Shown here in pieces: positions 51,511 through 64,000 of a stretch of DNA of 64,000 nt. Position numbers and translations under genes: made by a program. Origin of the DNA: Paramecium tetraurelia. Taxonomy: Eukaryota > Ciliophora > Oligohymenophorea > Peniculida > Parameciidae. Location of the stretch: contig NW_001799462.1 of assembly GCF_000165425.1 (NCBI RefSeq), forward strand, positions 149,633 to 213,632. The letters run 5' to 3'. Position 1 is the first letter of the stretch. Every line of letters begins with the position of its first letter. The notes beneath the pieces are model-generated. The model saw only the letters and a list, made by a program, of their open reading frames with translations. It ran no database searches and had not been told where the DNA came from.

Positions 51511-53822
51511 TCAACAAATAGGTAAAATTGTATGTGAACTCATCTTACTAGTAGGCCTAGGAGTTATTGATGATAAAATTGCAGTCATTCTTTTTTGATT
51601 TGGATTATTTCTAGGTACTTCTAATAAAGATTTCAAAGAATTAAGTTTTTTGGAATTACTAATTTAATCTGTCGTATGTGCCAAACTATCATTTTTTGAT
51701 ATTAGTCTCTCCGACAAAAAGTTATTTCTATGTTATTAATTATAATAAATACTTAATATTATTGTTTTAAGATGATCTTCTAGCTAAAAAAGGTTTTGAT
51801 GATATTAAACTTTCCTTCTCATCCATCATTTTCTTGATTGTTTCTTTTGTATTTATATTAATCTCCCTAATTAATTGTTCCTCATCTTGAGTCTTATGAT
51901 GACTGCTCATCTCTTTGCAAATTTCTTTATTAACAATTGCTGACTTCTCCTCTACTCTAACATCTTTGTTTAGTCTATGTTTGTTATACAATTGCTAAAA
52001 TATATTGGGTGCAGATGAAAAATTTCCCTATCTCTACTTATTATATTGCTCTAACAATTAAGATTGTTCAGTCTTTGTTTTAATCCGAATTTGTATGCTT
52101 AATAATGATTGCAATTGATTGATATTTTTAGCTTATTACTTTTTCTGTCTCTTCCTTGATTCTCTAGTTTCGAATTCAAAGGGATCTTTCCTCAAATCAA
52201 TACATCCAAATATTCTCTTAAATTCTAAAATATGCTAAAAATGTTTACAAATCTATTATTTTGATTACTACAATTTTTTATCAAAAGAGTATGTATCAGC
52301 CTGCTATTAAACTAAATCCTGATTATGCTATTCAGCTAAACTTTCCAATTCTTGCAATTTAACTGACTTCTCAATTGCCTTACCATAAAAGACTTGCAAT
52401 GTGACATCTTCTTTATTTACTTGCTTTTGGTATTTCTTCTACTTTTAAACATGAATCATAGTCTAGGACAACCCTTCTGATTCTGTTTAAAATCTAGTTG
52501 ATAATCCATTGTCTGAATTCTTAGTTTTCAATAGTGCTGACCTGCACAACGCTGTTGATTCATTTTCAGTTGGTTATAATTTATAAACCATCTGAACACT
52601 AGCGTTAGTTTTAAGAGCTCTTGATTTCTCTAATTATGTATCACTCTCTGTTATTTCAGAAGTGTAAGGTAGTTATGATTTATCATAATAATAATATTGC
52701 CTTTTGATTTTAGTAAATTCACTAAATTCATAAAGCATATTAGTGTAATAGTTTAATTGGTCTTCTTCTCCATGAACTTAAGATGTCTCTTCTTCAGGCA
52801 GGGCTTGCTTCAGAACTTTAAGGATTTCAGCTTTCTCAAGAGCATACTCAATGTATCTTGTATTATCAACATATTATTAGAAATATAGCTTTCCAATTGA
52901 GTTTTCTGGTTAATAATTCGAGTCTATCCAAGTCATCATTTTTATTGTTTCTTGGTACTTTAAAAAGTCATTCATTTATTCATACACTAAAGCTATTAAG
53001 AACAAAGACAATATTATTTCTTTAGTCTATTTATATTATTATTAGTAATAATTACGTAATAATTAAGAGTCATCTTTATCTCTTCCAATGATGTAAGTGT
53101 GATTTCCTTATAGACGATGATCAAATTTCTTTAATATAAGTCGAGTCCTTTAAGATAATATTTCAAAGCGGTCTAATAGTTTTGCAGTTGAAAGTAGCTG
53201 TTTCCAGTAATTAAATTATATTTTCTAATAAATATTTGAACACTTTCTTACCCTTATAAGCATAAGAAAAACCTTATTTTATCTATCAAAGCCTGTTCTA
53301 TTATTGTTCCACTCAAATGATGCAAATATAACAGACCCCTGGCTACCATTTGATTTTTCTAATAATATTGAGATCTGAACAGTATAGCCTTTATCATTAA
53401 TGATACCAATTCTTGAGTACAAAACTTTTCTAATTAGGAATTTTACTATCACTTACTCTTAAACTAGATCTTCAAGAGAGAAATACTATCATGAAAATCT
53501 CTCAGATATAATTAAAATCGAGACCAAAGAATGAATTAATTTTTGCCCTAATTAACTTCGTTTTTGTTGATTTTCAACTTGAAATACATTAACGTGCAAT
53601 AACACAATCTCCTCAAGACCTTTATCCTCAAAAGTAAAGGTGATTCGATTGGTAGCAGTTTTTTATATTGTCCATCCAAATGCGTAATGCATTTCCGATA
53701 ATATCCCTAAATTAGAGAGAACTTACATTTCTGATCAAAGTGTTGGAGTCAACTAAGAATTATTCAATTTAGTTGATTAAATGTGGGTTTTACGGCAAGG
53801 CTGAGACCTTTATTTGCAACAT
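51511..53822 (-). CDS. TPR protein with charged C-terminal region
   Basis: Start MLQIKVSALPQNPHLINQ at 53822. Five introns (53707-53726, 53430-53456, 53225-53251, 53027-53055, 51728-51752) give 727 residues. Residues about 150-260 contain TPR units, the clearest being ITGNSYFQLQNYQTALKYYL and then LDLYQRN, followed by FLIALVYEQMNDFLKYQETI. The second half is polar and coiled-coil-like (K/Q/E), ending in LISSKPFLARRSS... and a Ser/Pro tail. Frame continuity across all five introns and the TPR motif support the model; partner proteins are unknown. A standard-code reading would wrongly end the protein at RRSS. Confidence 0.8.
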
Positions 53823-53908
53823 ATATAAATATATAAAATTATTGGGCAGATGTAGCATAATATGAAATAAATATATATATGATGTCTACCTATTAAACAT
53901 TATCATTA

Positions 53909-55330
53909 TCATTGTTCTTTCCTTGGAACTTCAATAGCATCGACGTAATTATACTTTTTGAATTCCCCAATTACTGCTTTTACAGATGTTGCCGGTATCA
54001 ATCCAACCTCAGTCACTATCTAATAAATCGCCTATTACTCATACCATATTGATGTAATTGGATTAAGTTATATCATATCTGAGACTTAAAGAAGTGTATT
54101 ATTGATTTTCATTGCCCTGTTCTAATTATGCTATCTCATTCCAAGATAAAGAATCAATCTGACTTTTCTCTGAGAATTTATAACTTTCGCAAAATACTAA
54201 AAATGGTATCTTGTGAGTTGATGCTAGACATGCCAATAAAGCAGTTCCGACTCTAGAAACCAAAGCTCCGTTACATAACATAGATGATGCTCCTACTAGA
54301 ATTTTGTCAACCTAAACAATATTCATCGTTTTCTACTTTTGACAGAATGTAACTGACATGAGATAACAATATTTGATAACAGGGAATACCCTATTATTAT
54401 AAGCGATTCACTAATTAAGACCCTTCTCCGAATTGAGGATTATCGACTACAAAAATGGTCAATTGCTTTCCTTACTTGAAGTAGTTTATTATGAAATTCT
54501 CAATCAAATAGGATCTTGCATACACCAGAATTGTTGTTCCTTCCTATATCAATTAAGTAGCCTGTAAATTATACAATTTTATATCAATACATTTTTAACA
54601 ATTAATTCTGATGCTGAGATTATTTTGGATTGAATGAATTAATCAATTTGATTGCATAGCCAAACTTTTGATTCGTTTTCATCAAGTCTTGTGTCTCTCA
54701 GGATCATCAAACACTCTCTTATAAACAAATATGATGTGCTCATTCCTTCATTCACTGTTCTAAAGTTTTTCATCAAATTAAAGATTTTCTTTAATTCATC
54801 CAAAAATGCCATAGCAAAATAATTTGATTGTCTTGATAGCTTATAATCCCGTATAAATTATTTTAAGGCATTTAGAAACTCAACACATCGATGGGTGGAC
54901 CCTATACATTATCCATTTTGATATTAAATGCAAAGCTCTATAAATGCATGATGCAAAGTTAAAGGCTATATTCTAAGAAATTGCTTACATCAATTTATTT
55001 GACAGTCTTGATACTTACAGAAGTATAATCTTCAAATATGGGTAGATGCGAAAGAAAATCTTTTCGCTTATTTTACTCTTTTGAAGCATTTGTTTAAGCA
55101 ACTTATTTATCATTTGTTGGCACCTATTATTAGGTAGGCTATTAATCAACTGTCTATTATTGGATAGGCTATTTATTTTATTATTATGGTGGCTAATTAG
55201 TTTCCTATTTTCCTTCACCTTATTCTTATTCCTGCTTCTGCTTCTCTTTATTAGCCTTCTTATCAAATTTTTCTTTTGGCTTCCAAGGCTCTCCCTTTTT
55301 AGGATTTTGTTGATTTGGTTTTTCAGACAT
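53909..55330 (-). CDS. Translation initiation factor eIF2B subunit delta
   Basis: Regulatory subunit of the eIF2 guanine-nucleotide exchange factor. About 435-440 residues. The first 100 residues are K/Q/N-rich (MSEKPNQQNPKKGEPW...), as in other eIF2B delta proteins. Then follows the conserved Rossmann-like part: FLSHLPIFE, LHHAFIELCIQYQNG, HRCVEFLNALKQFIRDY, GIPCYQILLSHVSYILSK, VDKILVGASSMLCNGALVSR, VGTALLAC, FLVFCESYKF, GLIPATSV. Introns 54562-54590, 54312-54336 and 54020-54044 are firm. A fourth, near 54,985-55,020, is needed, but its donor is ambiguous (35 nt or 20 nt), giving 435 or 440 residues. Confidence 0.92.
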
Positions 55331-56430
55331 AAATTCTTTAATATTTTTTATGATAAATTAAATGTCAATTAGGATATCGAGTCAAAAGTTGATTCGGTTC
55401 CTATTCTTCATAAATATTCAAGATTTACTCAATTTTAAGGTATCTTAAAAAAGTTTAGTTTATTTGATGTAGAAAAACAAATTACAATGTGAACAAAGAT
55501 GAATGCAAAATAAATTGCACGGATACGACTATTTCAAGAATGTGTAAAATAACTTAGTAATAAGTTTTCTATTCTCTCTATTTAAATCAGTTGCTGTTGT
55601 AAAGAGATTTAATAAAGGTAAAATGAGTATTTTGTTAAAATCTATTGAAATAATTTAATAAAAGCACAAGAGAACAATAAGAGAATATTAATCATAGATC
55701 ATGCTAAAGTTGAAATGATTAATTATAATGTAAAAGAATGGAGAATAAGTTTTTGTAATTTTTGTATATTTATAATTTTAAAGAAATTTTTATTATGATA
55801 AACTTTTTTCCATTAAAAATAAAACTTCTCATCTAAAAATAGTAATTTAATTGATTATATAATGCTTTCTTTTGAATTAATTATCTCCAAATTTGTATTG
55901 TAATATCTTAACCTAACTAATCATTAAATTTATTTTAAATAGATAATGCCATAAATAAGATATTTTATACTAATGATAATCTTAGTTTATTTTATTAGGT
56001 TGTTGTGATAAATTTAATTTGTGGAGATTTTATATTCATTAATTCTGGATTGTTAATTTTCATTTATTATTGTCTAAAGTTATAAAATATGCAAATATAT
56101 ATTTATATAAATTGAATATAATCATTTATTGCCTAATATATATCTATTAATAATAAATTAACAAAATTCAAATTAATTTTGCAAAATGAGAAAAATCATT
56201 TAACACTAAAATGTAGTAAGGAGAATATGATGAGGATTTGAAAATTTGAGAATGGAAAAATACTGTGAGATGATTTCAATTAGTATCATTCTTATAATCT
56301 TTAGAAATGAACCATTGAATAAAAAGGTATATAATTAAGTAACAGAATAGAGTGATTTAATTGAATCTAGAAAAGAAGTTTACTTTGTTATTTTACATTT
56401 ATCTCAAAATTGAAAAATCACAGAAAACCC
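55331..56430. other. Intergenic or relic, no gene seen
   Basis: About 1.1 kb of very AT-rich DNA upstream of eIF2B delta. Short plus-strand protein-like fragments occur (for example near 55,620-55,760), but TGA stops and composition give no reliable frame. Confidence 0.4.
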
Positions 56431-57560
56431 ATTCCTAAAGTTAATACACCACTCAAACCATCCTACAATCTTACTGAAAATTTTTCTTGATATCATCCTC
56501 TTCCTCTACTATTAGATATTTCTTCTTGTAATCTTTTTATTCCATAATGACAAAAATCCATCATAGACCTTATATCCCATTTACCAGTTCATTTACCATT
56601 TTAATTTTGGCCAACTATAGCTATTTGCGATCCATTCAAAACCTTTGACTAAATTTAACTCCTTCATCATATTATCCACGATTTCAAGATTTTCATTTAA
56701 TTATTGAATTTATTCAAAACTTTCCTGACCAAACTTCCTTAAAAAAAGTATTCTATCATCCTAATTTCAGACCTCTAAGACTTACTTGTTATTCCAAAAC
56801 CATGGCTTAACTCAATCAAATTTTCCCGATCTTAATTTATTCTCTTTCATCACATAATCCTCCATTACTGATATATTAGCTATTTTTAAATTTACTTATA
56901 TTCAATAGGGTCACTACCATTTTTCCTTTGCAAAATTTCCATCTGCCACCATATTTATAATGATTATAGTAAGTGACTAATGATTCTTCGAAAAAATAAT
57001 CCACATACCATTTTTCATCGAGCCTTCATCATAATATGATTCACCGCCACCAATAAATTGATTTAGATTGAAATCTACAAATATTATAACCCAGGAAAAC
57101 TACCTGTTGCAAAAATACCCCAATACAGACTTGTTTACCATTTTATATTCACCACTATGAGTGACTTAGGAATTATCCAAAAATTTATCACTCAAAACTG
57201 TCTAATTTCCATTTATTAAACCCTCTTTATTGTATAATTCACCACTATAACTTAACATATCTTAATTATTTTACAAATATTTCCATAATGTAATTTTTTC
57301 TCAAAAGGTATTATCCTCTCTAGTATAAATTAGTTAATTAAAAGATCCAAAAATTATTAATCAATCCATTCCATAAGCCTTGCTTAAAACCATTCTGAAA
57401 GTATCAATTTTTTGTCGATTCTTAGGAATTAATTTAATGAATCATTTACTAAAATATTATTATTATTGTTATTTTCATCTTAAATGAGGCTTTTTTCCAT
57501 TTTTACTTGAAAAATTATCTTTCTTTTTCTAATCTCCTTTATTGCAAATAATACATCCTA
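56430..57560 (-). pseudogene. Broken GGG-Y-DEG / GKW repeat gene (MORN-like family)
   Basis: On the minus strand, repeat phrases of a family common in ciliates are visible but scattered over frames: SQVTHSGEYK near 57,160, GGGESYYDEGSMKNGMW near 57,040, and QTGKWDIRSMMDF near 56,590. Intact members alternate GGGSYDE-G-KxGxW and GEYKNGxKxGxWD blocks, reminiscent of MORN or YwqK-type repeats. Here frameshifts and TGA stops separate the blocks, and no start or long frame remains, so it is a decayed copy. Ends are approximate. Confidence 0.6.
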
Positions 57561-58042
57561 TATTAAAAATCTTAATTCTTAATCATGACAATATAGTGAA
57601 ATCAAATAGAAGAATTAGCTAATAATTTAATCCAACGAATTAGTAAATGCTTAAGAAACTAATTCCTTGATCTATACCAAGAAAAAAAAGAAATTATAAC
57701 CTAGAGCATAGATTACTTGAAATCATGATGTTTGGATAAATTTTAAAATTTTAAAGGGTATCCATAATAAATAATTTATTAAACCATAAATCGTTTTTTA
57801 ATATTTGAATAAATAAGGCCTGATACAAATTGTAAAATCCTTATCATTATATTGTATAAATTTTTACATTTATTCTTATCATAAATTATTCTACACATCA
57901 AATAGTTATGAAAAATCATTATGGAAATAGCAATATTGATTATGTGATTATAAATGATTTTTTCTCCTAAAATTCCTAGCTTCATCACTAATAATTGAGT
58001 CCAAATTGATAAATTTGTTAACTTAAGGAAATATTAAAATAA
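57561..58042. other. Intergenic upstream of the lectin gene
   Basis: AT-rich spacer with no frame or fold I can support. It presumably holds the lectin promoter. Confidence 0.45.
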
Positions 58043-59363
58043 ATGATATTTTTTACTTTTTTTTTAATTTCTTATGGTTTCATCACATATGATGAAGGGA
58101 AATTCAGAGCATTTCAAATTGTCACCGGAGTATTCTTATGCTTCGATAACAAAGAAAGATCAAGAGATATTACATTTAGAGACTCATTTGAAAATATCCC
58201 TCAAATTATTTTGATTCCAGAATTATTTGATATTCCTGGAACTAAGGTTGACTACAATTTGGAAATAACGCAAATTACTTTAACTAGTTTAATTGTTTAT
58301 ATATAATTTAGAGTTTACTCTCAGAATAAAATGCTTTGGTGGAGTAGTTTAAGGAGTTCACTATAAGTGGCTTGCAATTGATGATGCAAGAGTCTAAGTT
58401 ATTAATAAATTTAATATAAGAAGTTTTGAGCAAATAACTCTAGATCATCCCAACCCAAACGCTTTAAAATGCTTAATATCTGTCATTGCTTTTTCTTTTA
58501 CAGGAGCTGTAAATTTTGAAGTCAAAGTAAGTTAATTATTAAATTTTTAGGTCTCTGAATTAAACACTAAGAGCCTAACAATTTAAATAACAGGTCCATA
58601 AAATTAGCTATAATATCTTACCTCTCTGAGCTACCAAATAGTTTTAGGAATTAATGAAATTTTTGAATAATACTAGTAGCAAGCAATAAGTTTACCTTAT
58701 ATCAGCCCTTAATTCACGTTAATCTAATGGTCATGGTTCCTTTTGCCATTTTAAGGATTTTAACTCAATGGAATAAATGCAACCCTATTCAAAAAAGAAT
58801 ATGCTTTAGGCAGTAATAGTCTGGCGTATCAATTTAATGGCGGAAATTTTTAAAGTGATTAAACAACTTGCTGCTGTCTTCAAACTTCCAAGCATATACC
58901 ATAATGGATGAAATTTTACGATATCACCGATGCGACATTTCTTGAAATTGGTTCAGTTTTAATTAAGTAGTTCTTTGATAGCAAGGTTGATTACATCCAA
59001 TCCTTCAAAGTCATAATTGAAGGAGATTATTAAATAGCAACAGATTTAGGCAAAACAAGACTTATCATAGATGAAACAGATACATAACCAATTTTAAATG
59101 TTCGTGCAAAATGCACTAATTAAGAAACTTTGAAAATAAACCTAAATTTTCAAAATCCTAATGAAAATAGTATTACAAATCCGATACTCCACAACTGCTA
59201 GGACTCCTACTAAGAAATTATAATTTCCTTTTCCCTTATACCTACTTAAGTAGCTTATTAAGATTTAATAGTTGATATTTAAGAAACAGAATGCTAAATT
59301 TCACAAGTATTATTCAATTAAAGGCAAATTCGACGGCTTCTATTTTTTATTCAAAAATAATGA
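58043..59363 (+). CDS. Secreted H-type lectin-like protein
   Basis: The start MIFFTFFLISYGF is a signal peptide. Introns 58287-58311 and 58527-58550 give 423 residues. Two copies of an H-type lectin-like pattern occur: FRDSFENIPQIILIPELFDI with LTKFTLRIKCFGG and YKWLAIDD (residues about 45-115), and a weaker repetition (TDATFLEIGSVLIKQFFDSK) later. H-type lectins bind N-acetylgalactosamine-like sugars; binding residues cannot be checked here. The 3' end is uncertain: the model stops at the TGA at 59361-59363, but removing a 22-nt candidate intron near 59,230 (gtagcttat...aatag) would extend another frame to about 59,560. Confidence 0.7.
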
Positions 59364-60269
59364 TCTGAATTTTTTTATTGGTCAATTTTTATTATTTACC
59401 TTTATTAAATTGATCTTTTATTCTACTTCAAAACTATGTTTATTCCAGAATAAACCTTTATCCTATCACTATTAAATAAATATATATACTTCATTCTTAT
59501 TCCTAACTTTATAATTATTATTCATTTAAGATTTGTTGATAAATAATCTTATTTTAGAGTGAAATTAATGAAATCTTCCTTTTGCCTATTTGTTATCTTG
59601 TATTAATATCAATGTAAAATCCAAATTGTAAGAGTTGTTATATTTTTAAGAATTTATTAGAAAGTGTTCTGACTTGTTCTATAAAGAGTTGATTTCTTAT
59701 GACAAAGCTGTCGATAAAGAATTACATATCGAAAAAATACAATATTTTGGAAACTAATAAGCTATGTTTATTCCATAATGAAAAGTAAAACAGAAAGTTT
59801 ATAAAAAGAGAAAATATATCACGTAATATTTATTTATCATTACTTTTATTGATTATTATTCTTTATATTTATTTGATAAGAATAAATTATCTAAGATTGA
59901 ACAATAATAAAATTAATTTTTTTTGAATGCCTCAGGTGTATAGTTTTTATCTTGAGTTTATTCGCAAATTAAATATAAAATTTGTTTATAATTTTCATTT
60001 TCTTGAGAATTTTTAGAGTTTTTTTATGAGGAAATAAAGATTTAAAATAAAAATCAGGTTAGCACTTTCATATTGTTCATAAACTTTTATATACAAAAAA
60101 CTTAAAGAATTAATAAGGAATTAATGATTTGATAAGATTCAATATTAAAAAATGATTAAATCAACATTTTATTGTATTCCAACAAAAACACATTTATGAA
60201 AAACAAAGTATATAAGATATTATTTATTGATGATTTTAAATAATAATTTCAAAATAATTATTCAAATTT
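59364..60269. other. Convergent intergenic region, possible extra exons
   Basis: Between the lectin and the cysteine-rich gene. Plus-strand protein-like stretches (near 59,570-59,780, with NPNCKSCYIFKNLLES) could be further exons of the lectin gene or a relic; I could not join them confidently. The rest, 59,860-60,269, is AT-rich and empty. Confidence 0.35.
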
Positions 60270-63200
60270 TCAGAGTGCCTCTATAAAAATATTTGTAGTA
60301 GTTTTATTCTGTTGTTCTTTTAATCTCGTTTATTTTCTAGAATTTAGATATTTTTTCAATTTACAATAAAATTCAAAACCTGTTTAAACTAAAGGACCTA
60401 TTAAACTAAGAATTAATAATCCAATTTAGGCAAACCCTATGTAAATTTATGAATTTATAGAAAAATAACTTTGAAAATCCTCACAATAAGGAATATTCAT
60501 TAATATACATAGAATTATAGGAATTTCAAGTGATAAAGTTGTCAAAATTTCAATTTTCTAAGTTTTCAATTTAAACCCCAATATCAAGACAACGTATGAA
60601 GAAATAAATAATGGAATTAAAATGCATTAAGTAATCGGATAGTATTACATCCATGTTAATAGAAAATGGAAAGAGAATTTTTTAAACAAAATTAACTTTT
60701 CAAGTTAGGCTGCTTTAATTAAAGTTACCCTTGTTTTACTCATATTTTTTCGAATATCAAATAGGAATATTTTAATCATAATTCCTAAATAGCTAATACA
60801 AATTAATAGAGAGGCTTTTTATCTATTTTAGGATTAAGTATTTGAAATCAAAAATAAAAACACCTTGAATATTAAGTCCCAGCTATTAGCATAAAAGAAT
60901 TGAATAAAAGTATTAATATTGACAACTTTTGAAATTTCTAAGTATTTTCTTTTGTATTTATAAAGATATTTGAAAATACTTTGAATTAATTTGCATTGCC
61001 ACTTTTAAACATAAGTGGCAACCTGAACTATAGGAATGTGTTTTGAAATTAATTTTTCATAAATACAAAGAATCAAAAGAAAAATCATTCCGCAAATCAG
61101 TTAAAATAACAAACTATCAATATTTGTTAGGAGATCAGCATTTAATTCGTACTCCTTAAACTTGCCTATGCTTTGTTAAAAGTTTTCTTAAACTATGTTT
61201 TGATAAAACTCAATAAAATTCAATTAGTTTAGGAGAGGTTACAAAGTAATGAAATTTGAAGACTCAAAATAAATATACACATTATAAGGATAATCTACAT
61301 TTAGATATTTTAGATACTGTTAATATTGAAGAATATCTAATAATGCAACTGTTTGTGCAAATTCTCCTAAAAGTAGCATTATTACACTACTACAACTCAA
61401 GCTTATCATCATGCTGTAGCCTACTTTTCTAAACGTCTATGAAAAAGTTGATTAAGAAGCAGTCAAGATCTTTGGCACTTTAAGTTAAATAGAAACATTT
61501 GATGAAGTTACAGCAATATCATTCTCATCCAATACAGTATCATTTATAAATACGTTAAAGTTGAGTTAGTTTAATATCTGCTAAAAAAGGATTATTTGAA
61601 ATTCATATAAGATAGATCTGTGTTCGTCTTAAGCAATAGGAATTTTGGGTAAGCATGTTATTTAGTATTAATCTTCTTGCAATCCTAAAAGTTTTAAGGA
61701 ATATTAATTTAGAAAATTATTAGGATCGGAATTTAAGTTTAGTCTAACTTTTTTAGAATAGGATAGTTGAACAAACTGATTTTATCTAGTGACATTCAAA
61801 TATTCTAGGTTGACTTCAGTTAGTTAATAACAAGTGTTAGATTGTGAATCTTTACTTAAACAAGTCCAGTTATTTTCTACTGTACAATTTTTGGAACAAC
61901 CATCATTACTCAAAATGTTGCCATCATCGCATTCTTCGTAGATTTCTCTAATGCCATTACCACATGCGAACACTTAACAAACTCCACTTAATAATTAAAA
62001 ATTCTATTTGCATTTCACACATTGCCCTTTAATGCAATCTTAACATCCATCACTACACTATGAAACATTAATTTCTTCTTTTACACACATGCCATCAACA
62101 TACAATTCATCAAATGAACAAATGTCGGTGCATAAGCCAAAGTAACATCGCTTACACCCAGAATAGCATTCTAATTAACAATTATAACAACCATCATCCT
62201 AAATTTCATTACCATCATCACATTCTTCCAAACCAGGTTCTATATATTTATCACCGCAAATAGGTTAACAAAGTTATGATACTAATTCAAAGTGCTCTTC
62301 ACAAACTTAACATTTATTGTTGTAATTGCATATTTTACAATTAGAACATTCAGCTTTGCATTCAAAACATCCATCTCCAGATTCTTAATTATTATCATCA
62401 CATTGTTCAGTTGGAACAGTTATTCCATCTCCACAAATTGGTAAACATTGGTTCTCAATTAAATACCATCCCTCTTTACAATACAAGCATTCCTAATTAA
62501 TACAATACAAGCATTCTAACTGGCAACTTGATTCACATTAAAAACAGCCATCAAATTAAATATTATTGCCATCATCACATGTCTCAAAATCCAATTTATA
62601 ATTATCTTTACATTTAGTTTCACAATACTATTTATTGTGTGCCAACTAATAGCCATCTTGACATTCAAGACATTTATTCCATAATTATTTTTTACAATAT
62701 GAAATTTATCTAACAATGCACTAATTATACTAATATCCCATCATTCCATAATCTGAAATTTCACATTCTAAAAATTCATAGCGGAACTCTTTTTAATTAG
62801 CATTATTCAATAATGTATGTTATAACGACATCTTTGAGTTATATTCATAATAATATCCATTCATTACAAAATTTTCAATTTGAAAAAAACATCCAGAGAA
62901 TAATTGATCAGAGTAGTTTAAAATTTAATCACATACATATAGACATTGTCCATTCATTAACTTCCATGGGAGTTCGCATTTTATGCATTTTCCTCTTACA
63001 CATTATTAACAAAACTGTGGACAAGAGAACTTGCAATTCTAACAACCATCATAAGGAGTTAAATTTTCATCATCACATTCTTCATTATTTACTATCAATC
63101 CATCACCACAAATTGGTTGACATCTCTAATCTTACTGTATATATTCCCAACCTTCATTGCAGTGTAAGCATAAACTTCTAACACAAAAAGAACATCCTTC

Positions 63201-64000
63201 AAAAAGTTCAGAAAAACTCATCAAACAACCTTCAAAAGGCAATTCTAGAGAGACAATTTATTTTATCACGGTTTTAATAAACAATTAAGATTCTTTTATT
63301 CCAATAAGAGGCATAATTGAACCTGCATCATATCTAACCATCACAACTTCAATACGAAATGTAATTGTAGGGTTTGTGTGATCCAAATCATTTATTACCA
63401 CTTCTAATATCTGATTTTGAAAACAGAAAAATGCTGCATTAGATAGTCTAACTGAGAGCGATTAAGTAGCAGATACAATTTGATTATCTACCTTAATTGT
63501 TAGTGTTGGATTATCTGCATTAGCAATATGAGATTTCATTGCTGAATTTATTGTATTATGAGGATCTAAGGTGAGGTGAATTTCCATAAAATTGCCGGTT
63601 GTATATTAGTATGAATACCCTGACATATAAGTATCATATACATACCTCCACAAGAAGCTGTTAGTGTCGATTCTACAGTTGTCCAAGTAATTGAGATAGG
63701 AACTTATTTTTGATCTAAACATAAACTAGAGCTACATGAATCACATCCAGAAGGACATTCATCAATTGCTAATGCGATATTTGATATTCCCCAACGATCT
63801 CCATCACCTTTAAGAATTACCATTAAACTAGGAGTGTTGTGTTAGAAAGTGAATGAGATATCTTTGACTTCGTCATAAGTAGCTGCTTTACAAATATCAG
63901 TTGCAGTATCTGTGTCAGAGAATGAATTTTAATATTTAATTTTCTGGTCAACATATGTGGTAAATGATTTACTGCTCCAAACATCGATTCTTTTCCATAT
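60270..64000 (-). CDS. Cysteine-rich (DUF4215-type) multi-spanning membrane protein (5' end outside window)
   Basis: A single frame with one intron (63620-63645) runs in from the right edge to the TGA at 60270, about 1,230 residues. The extracellular part (64,000-61,850) is packed with cysteine repeats: CGDGLIV...[44 protein letters not shown]. These CDDGN-x-DGC blocks define the DUF4215 cysteine-rich repeat, alternating with CxxC...C furin-like segments ([13 protein letters not shown]). From about 61,440 to 60,300 come several hydrophobic helices ([59 protein letters not shown]) and a short basic tail. This is the layout of large ciliate surface proteins. Ligand and role are unknown. Confidence 0.85.

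Noticed and set aside
55160-55372. Plus-strand hydrophobic 70-residue frame resembling a membrane peptide
   Set aside because: It is antisense to the Lys/Gln-rich N-terminus of eIF2B delta; reversed AAG/AAA codons give leucine and phenylalanine.

Overview
The window is ciliate macronuclear DNA, most likely from a Paramecium species. It is very AT-rich. Long protein frames appear only if TAA and TAG are read as glutamine and TGA is kept as the sole stop (the ciliate nuclear code, table 6). Genes are packed tens of bases apart and are interrupted by very short introns, here 20-34 nt, almost always GTA...TAG. Under the standard code the window looks like a litter of 60-120-residue fragments; under the ciliate code it resolves into about 17 genes plus several relics. 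All translation and splicing here was done by hand from sequence motifs and frame continuity, so no expression evidence was used.

Layout: 1-6914 (-) is most of a giant protein with an N-terminal MGC, running off the left edge. 7485-14465 (+) is a tight cluster: IFT144/WDR19, a B-box-like plus CHY zinc-finger protein, and a membrane-anchored J-domain protein. 14497-18200 (-) is a class I-like PI 3-kinase with a 24-nt stopless intron in its activation loop. 18640-35502 (-) is one enormous surface-protein gene made of four tandem units of about 4.08 kb, two of them nearly identical. 36520-37405 (-) holds two small mitochondrial genes, acyl carrier protein and ribosomal protein bL35m. 37524-43171 (-) is an 1,875-residue helical protein. 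43796-49883 (+) holds an RRM/SR protein, a small membrane protein, a decayed region, an Aurora-like kinase and a disordered protein. 49978-55330 (-) holds an importin-alpha-like protein, a TPR protein and eIF2B delta. 55331-58042 is mostly relic DNA, including a broken GGG-Y/GKW repeat gene. 58043-59363 (+) is a secreted H-type lectin. 60270-64000 (-) is the C-terminal part of a cysteine-rich (DUF4215-type) multi-spanning surface protein running off the right edge.

The genes do not form one pathway; ciliates have no operons. Several fit ciliary or cell-surface biology (IFT144, the giant repeat protein, the lectin, the cysteine-rich membrane protein). Others are housekeeping (eIF2B, importin-like, mitochondrial ribosome and fatty-acid synthesis). 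The best leads are the near-identical intragenic tandem units with frame-breaking indels, the in-frame stopless introns, and the giant proteins with no family I can name.
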